Program-made: the position numbers and the translations under genes
In this document: piece by piece, positions 41,345-51,200 of the stretch
Numbering within the stretch: position 1 is the stretch's first letter
Layout of the letters: each line of letters begins with the position of its first letter
Notes under the pieces: model-generated
Told to the model about the DNA's origin: nothing
The model's input: only the letters and a program-made list of their open reading frames with translations
Database searches by the model: none
DNA from: Oscillospiraceae bacterium
GTDB taxonomy: Bacteria > Bacillota > Clostridia > Oscillospirales > Oscillospiraceae
Length of the DNA stretch: 64,000 bases
Assembly: GCA_910575265.1 (NCBI GenBank)
Contig: CAJTEA010000010.1
Coordinates: 54,559 to 118,558 of the forward strand
Direction: 5' to 3'

Positions 41345-41373
41345 TTTACTTTTTCCCACCGGTCATATATAAT
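41345..41373 (+). promoter_or_regulatory. prfB promoter
   Basis: TTTACT (41345-41350), 17-base spacer, TATAAT (41368-41373). It follows a small hairpin AAGATGG/CCATCTT. Confidence 0.7.
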
Positions 41374-41404
41374 AAGCTGACTAAACAGAAAGCGTGGGAA
41401 CTAA

Positions 41405-42526
41405 ATGCTCCAATTTGACGAATACAAAGTAAAACTGAACAACCTGACCCCCGCCCTCCAGGAGCTGGCCCAGGCCCTGGACCTGGAGGCCGCGGAGCGG
41501 GAGCTGGATATGCTCCAGGCCGAATCCGCCGCTGACGGCTTCTGGGACAACCTGGCCAAGGCCCAGAAGGTCCAGCAGCGCATTAAAAACCTTCAGGACA
41601 AGGTGGACCAGCAGAACAAACGCCAGAGCCAGTGGGACGACCTGATGGCCCTGTGCGAGATGGGCAACGAGTTTGAGGACGAGAGCTTGATTCCCGAGCT
41701 GGAGGAGGGCTTTGCCGCCCTGGAGTCCAATATGGAGACCGCCCGGCTGGAGACCCTGCTCACCGGGGAGTATGACAACTCCAACGTCATCCTCACCATC
41801 CACCCCGGCGCCGGCGGCACCGAGGCCCAGGACTGGGCTCAGATGCTCTACCGCATGTACACCCGCTGGACCGAGCGCCGGGGCTTCACCTACCAGATCA
41901 TGGACTATCAGGAGGGGGACGAGGCCGGGATCAAGTCGGCCACCATCATGATTGAGGGCCCCAACGCCTACGGCTACCTCCGGGGGGAGCACGGCGTCCA
42001 CCGCCTGGTGCGGGTCTCTCCCTTCGACGCCAACGCCCGGCGGCAGACCTCCTTCGCCTCGGTGGAGGTCATGCCCGACCTGCCCGAGGACGTAGAGGTG
42101 GAGATTCGACCCGAGGACATTGAGATGCAGGTCTACCGGGCCTCCGGCGCCGGCGGGCAGCATGTCAACAAGACGTCCTCCGCCGTCCGCCTGATCCACA
42201 AGCCCACCGGCGTGGTGGTAGCCTCCCAGCAGGAGCGCTCCCAGTTCCAGAACAAGGACAACTGTATGAAAATGCTCCGGGCCAAGCTGGTGGAGCTTCA
42301 AATGCAGGAGAAAGCGGAGAAAATTTCCGATCTGAAGGGCGTCCAGCTGAAAATTGAGTGGGGCAGCCAGATCCGCTCCTACGTCTTTATGCCCTACCAG
42401 ATGGTGAAGGACAACCGCACCGCCTTTGAGACCAGCAACATCAACTCCGTCATGGACGGCGACCTGGACGGCTTTGTCAACGCCTACCTCACCGCTGAGG
42501 CCACAGGCAACTGGGCCACAAAATAA
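41405..42526 (+). CDS. prfB: peptide chain release factor 2
   Basis: RF2 ends translation at UGA and UAA. The 373-residue protein carries the SPF anticodon-like motif in RVSPFDANARR and the catalytic GGQ in SGAGGQHVNKTSSAVR. The N-terminal helix (QFDEYKVKLNNLTPALQEL) is complete in a single frame, with GCC-CTG-GAC-CTG at the position where E. coli has its CTT-TGA programmed frameshift; so no frameshift here. ATG at 41405. A terminator follows immediately. Confidence 0.97.
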   Translation: MLQFDEYKVKLNNLTPALQELAQALDLEAAERELDMLQAESAADGFWDNLAKAQKVQQRIKNLQDKVDQQNKRQSQWDDLMALCEMGNEFEDESLIPELEEGFAALESNMETARLETLLTGEYDNSNVILTIHPGAGGTEAQDWAQMLYRMYTRWTERRGFTYQIMDYQEGDEAGIKSATIMIEGPNAYGYLRGEHGVHRLVRVSPFDANARRQTSFASVEVMPDLPEDVEVEIRPEDIEMQVYRASGAGGQHVNKTSSAVRLIHKPTGVVVASQQERSQFQNKDNCMKMLRAKLVELQMQEKAEKISDLKGVQLKIEWGSQIRSYVFMPYQMVKDNRTAFETSNINSVMDGDLDGFVNAYLTAEATGNWATK

Positions 42527-42540
42527 AAATATAATGATAC

Positions 42541-42570
42541 CGCCTGACCTTCTTGGTCAGGCATTTTTTT
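42541..42570 (+). terminator. terminator after prfB
   Basis: GCCTGACC (42542-42549) pairs with GGTCAGGC (42555-42562), then TTTTTTT. Confidence 0.9.
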
Positions 42571-42965
42571 GTTCATGAAACTTTTCCACAGCGGCGCTAA
42601 AAAACACCCGTCTACCAAATGTCTACCAAAAAATCCCCCAACCCCTTGCGCCGCGAGAGGTTGGGGGATTTCCATTTTTTGGGGTGTCTACCGGATGTCT
42701 ACCAGGTTTACTTTTTTACGTCAAAAGGCGCTGCTTGGAGGGCTTTTCATGGGTGTTCCGCGACTTTTTCGCCCCCTGTAAGGGGCGTGACACGGGCGTG
42801 GCAGGTCGAAAATGTTGAAAAACCTCGAAAAATTTGGTGGAAACGCAGAATTTTGTTACAAAAAGGTTAAGCTCCACAGGCTACCATAGTGAGTTTCAGA
42901 TCCGCATTTCCGCCAAAAAAACGGCCCCTCTCAGGCCGAAAAATTTTGTAAGGAGGAATATCCGA
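42571..42965 (+). other. intergenic region upstream of the large SLH gene, with repeats and hairpin
   Basis: No gene seen. GTCTACC occurs four times in two pairs (42610, 42621 and 42686, 42697), each pair 11 bases apart. Between the pairs is a perfect 13-base-pair stem (42631-42643/42659-42671). The rest is an A/T-rich stretch leading to TAAGGAGG. I could not pick out a consensus promoter. Confidence 0.6.
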
Positions 42966-45900
42966 ATGAGAAACCTGAAGCGGGCTCTCAGCCTGACCCT
43001 GGCTTCCGTTATGCTGCTTGGCATGATGGTCGTCGGAGCCGGCGCCGCGAGCTACCCCGACGTTGACGACAACGACAACGTCGAGGCCATTGAGGTTCTG
43101 CAGGCCGTGCAGGTCATGCGGGGCGACGACAAGGGCAACTTTAACCCTGACAGTCCCGTGACCCGGTCGGAGATGGCCGTAGTTATGGCCCTTCTGCTGG
43201 ACCTGGACTACCAGTACTATGAGGCTACCTGTCCCTTTAATGACGTACCCAGCTGGGCCCGGCCCTATGTTGGCGCGTGCTACGCCAACAAGATCGTGTC
43301 CGGCTACGACGCCAACACCTACGGCTCCAACGACGGCGTGACCCCCGTGCAGGCCGCGTCCATGCTGATGCGCGCGCTGGGCTACTTCAAGTACGACGTG
43401 GACTATTCTGACGGCTTTGAGACCGCCACGGTCCGCCAGGGCACCAGCATCGGCATCTTCGACGGTGTGGGCTCCAGCGCCTCTGCCGCCATGACCCGGA
43501 ACCAGGTGGCCCAGATGGCTCTGAACGCCCTCCAGTGTGGTATGGTGGAGCCCAGCGACAACTCCTTCAGCATCACCACGCCTGACGGCTTCACCGTCGC
43601 TCAGGGCCGGACCAACTATGTCTATGTGGTGAGCAGAGATGTCACCGTGGGCAACGCCATCAACCAGACTCAGGCTAACAGCGGCAACGCCAACAGTGGT
43701 CTGACCGGCCCCATCCTGGACCTGGGTGAGCAGCTGTATAACGGCAACCTGAAGCTGAATGCCAACGACGTAGACGACTTCGGCCGTCCCGCCCGCACCT
43801 GGCAGCTGAAGACTGAGGTGATCGGCACCTACACCAAGAAGACCGAGCTGATCCAGAGCTGGGACACCAAGGTTACCAAGACCATGATCTATGATACCCT
43901 GGGCAAGGGCAACGTGGACAACCTGAAGGCCTCCAACAACGGTGAGATTGATAATGTCGATGATCTCCGGAACGTCCTGTATGTCTATGAGGACGGCGTG
44001 CTGGACTCCCGGACCGGCACCAAGGCCTTGACCACCTCCAACGCTGTCCACTTCGCGGACCGGAACAACACCGGCAAGATCGGCGATGACAGCACTACCT
44101 CCAGTGTAGACGAGGGTACGACTGGCAACGGCAGCCGTACGGAGCTGTACATGGACAAAGACGGCAATGTGAGCATCGTGGTGGTCAACACCTATGTGGT
44201 CCAGGCCGCCAGCGACTACAACGAGAGCAAGAAGGAGCTGCGCGTGGCTTCCGCCGGCGACACCTCCGAATTCATCCGTCTGGACAACTACACCCTGAGC
44301 GGCGAGGACTTTGATCTGGCCGCGGTCAAGGAAGACGACTATCTGCTGGTTACCGTGGCTGACACCAACGGCGATAACAAGTACGAGCCCCAGACCGTTG
44401 AGCCCGCCGAGATCATCAGCGGCAAGATCACCGCGTTCAGCGACAAAAACAACGTCAGCGTGGACGGCGAGAAGTATTCCTACTCCTTCCGGACCCTGGG
44501 CGACGGCGTGAAGAGCCTGGTCACCACCACCGGCGGCAATGTCGCTCTGGTCATGGATAAGTCCGGCTATATCATCGCTGTGGACGACACCATCGTGGGC
44601 GGCAACTATGTGTTCATCACCGGGACCGGCAGAACCATCGCGGGCCTGACCACCGCCGACGTTGTTGCCAAGGCCTACTTCTCGGATGGCAGCGAGGATG
44701 TTATCACCCTGAAGAAGGTGGATGGTTCCTCCAGCAAGACCACTCTGGAGGCCGCCGCCGGCTGGTATACCTACAGCAAGGACAGCTCCGACAAGTACAC
44801 CCTCACCAGCCCCCGGGGCAGCTATGCCAGCGGCTATAACCTGAAAGCCGCCGTGGGCACCCCCGCCCTGAGCTCGAACAAGCTGCTGGTCAGCGGTCGT
44901 CCCTACCTGTATGAGATCACCGGCGCCAACGGCACCACCGCCAACGGCACTGTCAACGCCGACAGCATCCGCGCCAACGAGCGTACTGTTTTCGTGATCG
45001 TGGACAAGGACGGCGATGTGGCCACCGCGACCGGCATCTCTGAGGCCCCCGAGGTGGAGGTCACCGCCAACACCTACCAGATCGGCTATGTCTGGAACGA
45101 CAAGAGCGAGTATGCCACCTTTGTGTTCATCGGTCTGGAGGGCAACGCCTCCTCCTCTGTCACCGCCAATGAGTCCAGCGAGTTCATCTATGTGATGGAA
45201 GCGGACGAGACGCTTCAGGACGAGGAGAGCACCTACTACACCTATAAGACCATCCGTGAGAACGCGGAGACCACCATTGAGGCCGAGGACGACGGCTATA
45301 AGGATTGGACCCTGTACACCAAGGTCAAGATCAATGGCGACAACGAGCGGATCATTGGCATGAAGGAAGTTGTCAACAGCCCCGCGGCCGCCGGTCAGAC
45401 CGACAGCGCCAAGTGGCGCGTGGAGACTCCCAGCGGGGACAAGGTCGTCTGTGAGGGCAAGACCCTGATCATTGGCGATGAGTCTTACGTGATCAACGGG
45501 GATACCCGGCTGCACATGGTTGTGGACAAGGACGCCGGCATTCCCAACCTGAAGGTCAACACGGACGAGGACGCCGATTATGTGGTTTATGACGACGTCA
45601 GCGGCTCCGACCTGCGCGCCACCCTGGATGGCTTCACCATCTACGGCGAGTACTACGCGATCCTGGAGAAGGACTACGTGTCCAACAAGAACAACGTTCT
45701 GGATTATCTGTTCCTGCATGTGACCAGCGTTGGCGATTCCCACAGCTCCGACGAGACCGCCGCCGCGACCGCTCTGGCGGCCCTGGACGACAGCAACCTG
45801 CCCGGCACCATCATTCCCGCGGGCGAGGAGAACGACGCGGACAAGGCGACTGCCGCTCTCAAGCGTTACATCCAGAAGGAAATCGACCGCGTCACCAAGA

Positions 45901-47219
45901 ACGTGAGCGTGAAGGTTGAGTGGCCCGCCAACTCCAACTACACCGCTCCCACTCCCGGCACCGCCGATGATCCTGCCGGTACTCCTGGCGCCTATAACAA
46001 TGTGAAGGTCACCATTAGCAAGGAGGACGGCACCGAGCAGGTGGTCACTCTGAGCTTCACTGTTGACGGCCGCCCCTACAACTTCACCGTTGAGGAAGTC
46101 GGCGAGGCGATTGATGACAATGTTACCCCGGCCAATCTGTTCGACGAGAATGCCGAGCTGGGTGACAGCAAGCTGCCTGGCGAGTACGAGAACACCGAAG
46201 CCAGCAAGCGCGAGATGATGAACGACATCGCTGACCGCTACGCCGAGGAGGCCGAGAAGATCCTGGCGGACGGCATCGCTCCCGCCGCCGAGGTGGAGGA
46301 CACCCGCGATCCTTCTTCCCGCACCCTGAGCAACGGCATGGTCCTGAAGTTCACCTGGGGCGCTGTCACGGTTCCCACGCAGCCCACGAGCGCGAATGAT
46401 CAGGGCGCCGCTGACGGCTCCGCCGTCATCACCAAGCTGGAGCTGGTGAGCGCGGATGGCGAGACGAGGAAGACGGTTGGCGAGACCATCAATGTTACGG
46501 TTCCCGCTCTGCCCTTCGAGAAGACCGAGGCCGGCAAGGTTGACGCCGCTCTGGAGGCCGCCTCCGATGCCATCACCGCCGCCGCCAGCCAGAACGGCGA
46601 CCTGAAGGATGCCCTGACTGTTATGAACACTCAGGGTGGCTACGCCCAGAATGACACCACCATCCCTGGCGCGGACATCAAGGCCGCCGCTGAGGCTGTG
46701 ATTGCCGATACCGCCGCCGCCGATGGCGTCACCGTGAAGAGCGTGGCCACCAAGGTCACCACGGCTGTCAACGGCCAGACCGATGGCGCGTTTGAAGCCA
46801 CCATCACCCTGGCCTATGAGGGGACCGAGAAGGCGATGGACGCGATCACTGGTGTGATTACCCCTTATGTTGATCCCGCCGCTGAGGCCGCCCTGTCCGC
46901 CGCCAAGACGGCGATTGAGGGCATGACCGCCGCCGACCTGACCTTCGAGAATAACAGCTACACAACGAGCAGCCACGCTGGTCTGGATACAGCTGTTCAG
47001 GACGCTGTTGATGCTGTCGTCACAAGCGAGGACATCACAGCTACCGTAACTGTGACTGTGACACAGGCGGCTACGGACGGCGACGCGAGTAATGCGAACG
47101 GGACGGATGGCGCGTTCTCCATCTCTGTCGCTCTGGCGTACAGTAAGGATGGCGTGACCGCGAACGAGACCGCTACCAACGCCAAGGGCGTGATCACCGC
47201 GACCGCTTTTAATGGCTGA
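42966..47219 (+). CDS. large S-layer-homology (SLH) surface protein
   Basis: A 1417-residue secreted protein. Signal peptide MRNLKRALSLTLASVML, cleavage near GAGAAS. Residues about 25-190 carry three SLH repeats (SYPDVDDNDNVEAIEVL, FNDVPSWARPYVGACYANKI, RQGTSIGIFDGVGSSASAAM). The long middle (200-1000) is rich in Asp, Gly, Thr, Val and looks like beta-sheet domains; the end has at least two tandem modules of about 115 residues starting at about 1190 (KVDAALEAASDAI) and 1306 (AEAALSAAKTAIEG), perhaps with two diverged earlier copies. Codons are strongly optimised, consistent with a major S-layer protein. ATG at 42966 after TAAGGAGGAA. Longer frame upstream is not supported. Confidence 0.93.
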   Translation: MRNLKRALSLTLASVMLLGMMVVGAGAASYPDVDDNDNVEAIEVLQAVQVMRGDDKGNFNPDSPVTRSEMAVVMALLLDLDYQYYEATCPFNDVPSWARPYVGACYANKIVSGYDANTYGSNDGVTPVQAASMLMRALGYFKYDVDYSDGFETATVRQGTSIGIFDGVGSSASAAMTRNQVAQMALNALQCGMVEPSDNSFSITTPDGFTVAQGRTNYVYVVSRDVTVGNAINQTQANSGNANSGLTGPILDLGEQLYNGNLKLNANDVDDFGRPARTWQLKTEVIGTYTKKTELIQSWDTKVTKTMIYDTLGKGNVDNLKASNNGEIDNVDDLRNVLYVYEDGVLDSRTGTKALTTSNAVHFADRNNTGKIGDDSTTSSVDEGTTGNGSRTELYMDKDGNVSIVVVNTYVVQAASDYNESKKELRVASAGDTSEFIRLDNYTLSGEDFDLAAVKEDDYLLVTVADTNGDNKYEPQTVEPAEIISGKITAFSDKNNVSVDGEKYSYSFRTLGDGVKSLVTTTGGNVALVMDKSGYIIAVDDTIVGGNYVFITGTGRTIAGLTTADVVAKAYFSDGSEDVITLKKVDGSSSKTTLEAAAGWYTYSKDSSDKYTLTSPRGSYASGYNLKAAVGTPALSSNKLLVSGRPYLYEITGANGTTANGTVNADSIRANERTVFVIVDKDGDVATATGISEAPEVEVTANTYQIGYVWNDKSEYATFVFIGLEGNASSSVTANESSEFIYVMEADETLQDEESTYYTYKTIRENAETTIEAEDDGYKDWTLYTKVKINGDNERIIGMKEVVNSPAAAGQTDSAKWRVETPSGDKVVCEGKTLIIGDESYVINGDTRLHMVVDKDAGIPNLKVNTDEDADYVVYDDVSGSDLRATLDGFTIYGEYYAILEKDYVSNKNNVLDYLFLHVTSVGDSHSSDETAAATALAALDDSNLPGTIIPAGEENDADKATAALKRYIQKEIDRVTKNVSVKVEWPANSNYTAPTPGTADDPAGTPGAYNNVKVTISKEDGTEQVVTLSFTVDGRPYNFTVEEVGEAIDDNVTPANLFDENAELGDSKLPGEYENTEASKREMMNDIADRYAEEAEKILADGIAPAAEVEDTRDPSSRTLSNGMVLKFTWGAVTVPTQPTSANDQGAADGSAVITKLELVSADGETRKTVGETINVTVPALPFEKTEAGKVDAALEAASDAITAAASQNGDLKDALTVMNTQGGYAQNDTTIPGADIKAAAEAVIADTAAADGVTVKSVATKVTTAVNGQTDGAFEATITLAYEGTEKAMDAITGVITPYVDPAAEAALSAAKTAIEGMTAADLTFENNSYTTSSHAGLDTAVQDAVDAVVTSEDITATVTVTVTQAATDGDASNANGTDGAFSISVALAYSKDGVTANETATNAKGVITATAFNG

Positions 47220-47250
47220 GAGATAACCCAGTTCGCGCGATGTGGATTGT

Positions 47251-47278
47251 CCCCCCGCTCTTTCGAGCGGGGGGCTTC
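47251..47278 (+). terminator. terminator after large SLH gene
   Basis: CCCCCCGCTC (47251-47260), loop TTTC, GAGCGGGGGG (47265-47274), then CTTCCT. GC stem is strong, T run weak. Confidence 0.78.
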
Positions 47279-47282
47279 CTCA

Positions 47283-47921
47283 TTACTTCTCGCCGTAGAG
47301 GAACACTTTAAACCCGGACGCGATAGTGGAACCGGAATTACAGATAATGGCCAGATTTTTTAACCCGTTGTAGGTGTAGGTGCTTTTGAACAGATTCACC
47401 TGGGACCCGGTCAACAGTCCGGACACCTTCAGGCCCCCATTGCGCAGCGGAGCCATGGACAGACAATAATCCTCGCTGTTGTTGGAGAAGTCGAACAGAT
47501 TGACCATATTGTTGAACCCGGCCCGACTGCTTCCGCTGCCTTTTGTGAGGATCAAAAAGTAGACCCTCCGGAACTGGGACCAGGACACGCCGGACAGGTC
47601 CAGAGTGATCTCTGTGGCGGACCCGCTCTGCGTGTGGCTGAGGATGGTGTGGAGCTTGCTCTGTTCTGTCAAGCTCTCCACCGCGCTTTTCCGGTTGCTG
47701 ATTTCGCTGTTCAGGCTGTTCTGCACCGCGGTCAGCGCGGTCTTATCCGCCTTTTTCCCCAGCGCCGTGTTGATCGCGCCGTCCGCCGCCGCCCGGGCGT
47801 CCGCCTCCGCCTTGATCGCCGCGTCAATCGCGGCGTTGTCCGCGTTGAAGTCCTCCATAACGACCTTGTCCGTCAGCTCCCACTGGTTCAGTCCGTAGTT
47901 GGGTGTGTGATCGCTTGCCAT
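47283..47921 (-). CDS. orphan phage tail-fibre-like protein
   Basis: A 212-residue protein whose N terminus (NYGLNQWELTDKVVMEDFNADN) is the hallmark start of many Firmicutes prophage tail or baseplate-appendage proteins. A coiled-coil-like segment follows (AAIKAEADARAAADGAIN, QNSLNSEISNRKSAVESL), then a beta-rich C-terminal domain. There is no signal peptide and no other phage gene nearby. The ATG at 47921 follows TAAGGAGGAATT. It converges on the large S-layer-type gene across a short terminator. It could be a domesticated receptor-binding protein or a phage relic; sequence cannot decide. Confidence 0.75.
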   Translation of the reverse strand: MASDHTPNYGLNQWELTDKVVMEDFNADNAAIDAAIKAEADARAAADGAINTALGKKADKTALTAVQNSLNSEISNRKSAVESLTEQSKLHTILSHTQSGSATEITLDLSGVSWSQFRRVYFLILTKGSGSSRAGFNNMVNLFDFSNNSEDYCLSMAPLRNGGLKVSGLLTGSQVNLFKSTYTYNGLKNLAIICNSGSTIASGFKVFLYGEK

Positions 47922-47977
47922 AAAAATTCCTCCTTAATTGTAGTTGAGCGAAAAAACCGTCTCGCCCGCGGGCGCGG

Positions 47978-48093
47978 AGGCCTCTTTGGCGAAGGAGGCT
48001 TTTTCGCTCCCCTGTAAATACAGAAAAAACGTCCTGGAGTGGGACGTTTTCATACATTTATTGGAAATCAGGGCGTACCGCGCCCTTTTTTCT
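47978..48093. repeat. cluster of terminator-like hairpins upstream of tail-like gene
   Basis: GCCTC (47980-47984)/GAGGC (47995-47999) then TTTTT; AAAACGTCC (48026-48034)/GGACGTTTT (48042-48050) with T runs on both strands; GGGCG (48071-48075)/CGCCC (48081-48085) then TTTTTT. Three different stems in about 115 bases and no obvious gene they terminate. The rest of 47922-48243 holds no gene I can support. Confidence 0.6.
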
Positions 48094-48204
48094 GAAACAG
48101 GTACAAATTCTATGACACCGGATATGTTGATTCGATTCGCTGCGCTATACCAGCGCGGATCACCGTTTAGACTGACGTCCAAAAGCCTGATCCGAGAACC
48201 TGAT

Positions 48205-48241
48205 AAAAAGGCGCTGAAAGCACAGCTTTCAGCGCCTTTTC
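48205..48241. terminator. bidirectional terminator after the RND operon
   Basis: GGCGCTGAAAGC (48210-48221), loop ACA, GCTTTCAGCGCC (48225-48236), flanked by AAAAA and TTTT. Confidence 0.92.
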
Positions 48242-48243
48242 GC

Positions 48244-51200
48244 TTATTCCGCCGCGGCAGGAACCGCTTCCTCCTCCCCGGGCGGGGGAGCGGGAGGGTC
48301 CGCTTTCTTTTTCCGGCGGAAGAGATTGCTCAGGTTGTCGATGACGGAGTAGTAAACCGGGGTAAACAGCAGGGTGATGATGGTGGAGACTACCATACCG
48401 GAGATCATGGTGATGCTCATATCGCTCATCATCTCCGCCGCGCCCTCCGCCATGCCCAAAGCCATGGGGACCAGGGCCAGGATGGTGGTCAGGGCGGTCA
48501 TGAGCACGGGGCGGATACGGAGAGGACAGGCGTGAAGGATGGCGTCCACCCGGCTCTCCCCCTGTTCCCGGCGCTGGCGGATGTAGTCCACCAGGATGAT
48601 GGAGGAGTTGACCACCGTACCGGCCAGCATAATCAGGGCCACCAGGGAGATCATGGACAGGTCCCGCCCGGTGAGGGGCAGGGCGAACAACGCCCCGGTG
48701 AAGGCCACAGGGAGGATCATCATCACAATCACCGGCATGACGAAGGACTCGAACTGGGAGGCCAGCACGAAATACACCAGTCCCAGAGCCACGATCAGGG
48801 CCAGCAGCAGGTCGCCGAAGCTCTTCATCATGTCCTCGTAGGCACCGGAAATCTCGGCGGCGTAGCCGTCGGGGAGGGTGTAGGAGTCCAGAATGCTGTT
48901 GATCTCCCGGGTGATGGCGGTGGTGTCGCCGCTGATGGTGTCGCCAGTGACGGAAATCTGCCGGGACTGGTCCACGCGGGTGATGCTCTGGGGGGCCAGC
49001 TCAATGTTCACGTTGGCCACGGAGGACAGGGGCACCGTTCCGCCGAAGGCGGAGGGAATGGCCATGGACTTGAGGGCGTCCAGGCTTTCAGCGGCCTTGC
49101 CGTCCCCCCGGACCACCACGTCCAGCTCCTTGTTGCTAATGGTGACGGTGGTGGCGGTGGAACCGGACAGCTCCGAGCGGACCGCCGCGCCCACCGTGGC
49201 GGCGGTGAGGCCGTATTGGGAAGCCGTCTCCCGGTTCATGGTGACGGTGACCTGCTCCACCTCCCTGGCCTCGGAGGTTGTCACATCCACCGCGTCAGGC
49301 AGCAGAGAAATCCGCGCGGCCAGATCGTTGGCGATCATCACCAGGGTGTCATAGTCGTTTCCGGTGATATCCACGCTGATGTCCGCGCCGCCGCCCATCA
49401 TGGCGGTCATGTCAGAGGCGGACACGGTGATCTCACACCCGGCGATATCCCGGGTCAGCTCCCGCATGGCGTGGGCTACGTCGGTGCTGCCGCGGGAGCG
49501 GTCCTCCTTGTCGGTCAGCACCAGGCCCACGGTGGAGGATTCCGGCTGGGACAGATGATAGATGGACTCCAGCTCAGGGACGTTTTCCATGGCGATATCC
49601 ACCACCCGGTCGGCGATGGCGGCGGTGTCCCGCACCTCGGAGCCCACGGGGGTGCTGATGGAAACCTGCACCATGCCCTGGTCCATCTCGGGCATCAGCA
49701 CCATCTTGGTGTTCAGACAGGCAATGACAAAGACGGCCACCAGCGCCACCGAGGCCAGCATGCCCACCCACAAATGGCGGACAAAGTAGCCCAGCAGGCC
49801 GGTGTACACCTGATTCAGCCGGGCGCCCAGACCCAGCTTGCCCGCGGTCCGCTTCCGGGCCTTCTTCTCCGCCTTTTTCAGGGCGTGCTGGTGGATCTTT
49901 TTCTCGTCCAGCAGGAAGTAGCACAGCAGGGGCACCAGGGTGATGGCAATCACCAGAGAGGCCAGAATCAGAAAGGAGATGGTCAGACAGAAGTCGTCAA
50001 AGAGCATCCCGGCCATCCCCCCGGTGAGGGCCAGGGGCATAAAGACAGCCACCGTGGTGAGGGTGGAGGCGGTGAGGGAGGTAAAGACCTCCCGGGTGCC
50101 CTCCACGCAGGACTCCATCCGGCTGTGCCCCTCGGCGGACCAGCGGTAGATGTTTTCCAGCACCACAATGGAGTTGTCCACAATCATACCCACACCCATG
50201 GCGATGCCCCCCAGGGACATCATGTTCAGGGTCAGGTGAAAGACATTCATCAGCACGAACACCGTGAGGATGCACACCGGCATGGACACGGCGATGGTGG
50301 CGGTGGCGCCCCACCGGCGCAGAAAGAGGAACACCACCACGGCGGCCAGAACCACGCCCATCTCGATGTTCTGCACGGCGGCGTTCACCGCCATGTTAAT
50401 GTAGTCAGAGGCGGTGTACAGCACGGTGTAGACCACCGCTCCGTTGCGCTCCTGGAGCTCGGCCATCTCGGCCACCACCGCGTCGGCGGTAGACACCTCG
50501 TTGGCCCCGGACTGCTTGGACACCTGAAGCACCACACAGGCGACGCCGTCGGTTTTGGCCACAGCCTCCGGGTCGCCGGTTTCCAGCACCACATTGGCCA
50601 CCTCAGACAGGCGGACGGTGCCCCCGGTCTGGAGAGGAATAATCACATTGGCCACGTCCTCCACCGTCTGGAGCTTGGCGTTGGTGGTGACGGTGAGGGT
50701 CTGGGTGCCGTTTCGCAGGTCGCCTCCGGGGAACAGGAGGTTTTCGGCGGTGAGAATCTGGGCGATGTAGGAGTTGGTCAGCCCGAAGCCGGCGGCCCGG
50801 GTGGGGTCCACCTCCACGGCGATCTGCTGCTCCACGCCGCCGGAGATGGTCACCTGGGCCACGCCGTCGATGCGCTCCAGGGCGGGGGACACCGTGTCCT
50901 CGGCCAAGGCCTGGACCGAGGCCAGATCCTCTCCCTGGAGGGCGATCATGGCCGAGGGCATCAGGTCGCCGATGTTGATGTTGACGATAATGGGGTCCAT
51001 GGCCCCATCGGGGAGGGACAGCCGGTCAAACTGCTCCCGCAGCTTGGTGGCGGCGATATCCAGGTTGGTGCCCTCCACATAGGTGATCTGGAGCTGGCTC
51101 ACCCCATCGGAGGAAGTGGACTGCACCCCCTCCACCCCGGACACCGACATAATGGCCGATTCCAGAGGCCGGGTAACCAGCTCCTCCATATCGGAGGGAG

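Noticed and set aside
41405..41480. Programmed frameshift in prfB
   Set aside because: The frame is continuous with sense codons at the usual shift site.
42867..46976. Very long antisense open frame opposite the large S-layer-type gene
   Set aside because: It arises from strong GC-rich codon bias of the plus-strand gene; the composition is Gly/Val/His-rich with no fold, and no ribosome site.
47934..48182. Possible 82-aa gene upstream of the tail-like gene
   Set aside because: Non-ATG start without a ribosome site, and it runs through three hairpins.
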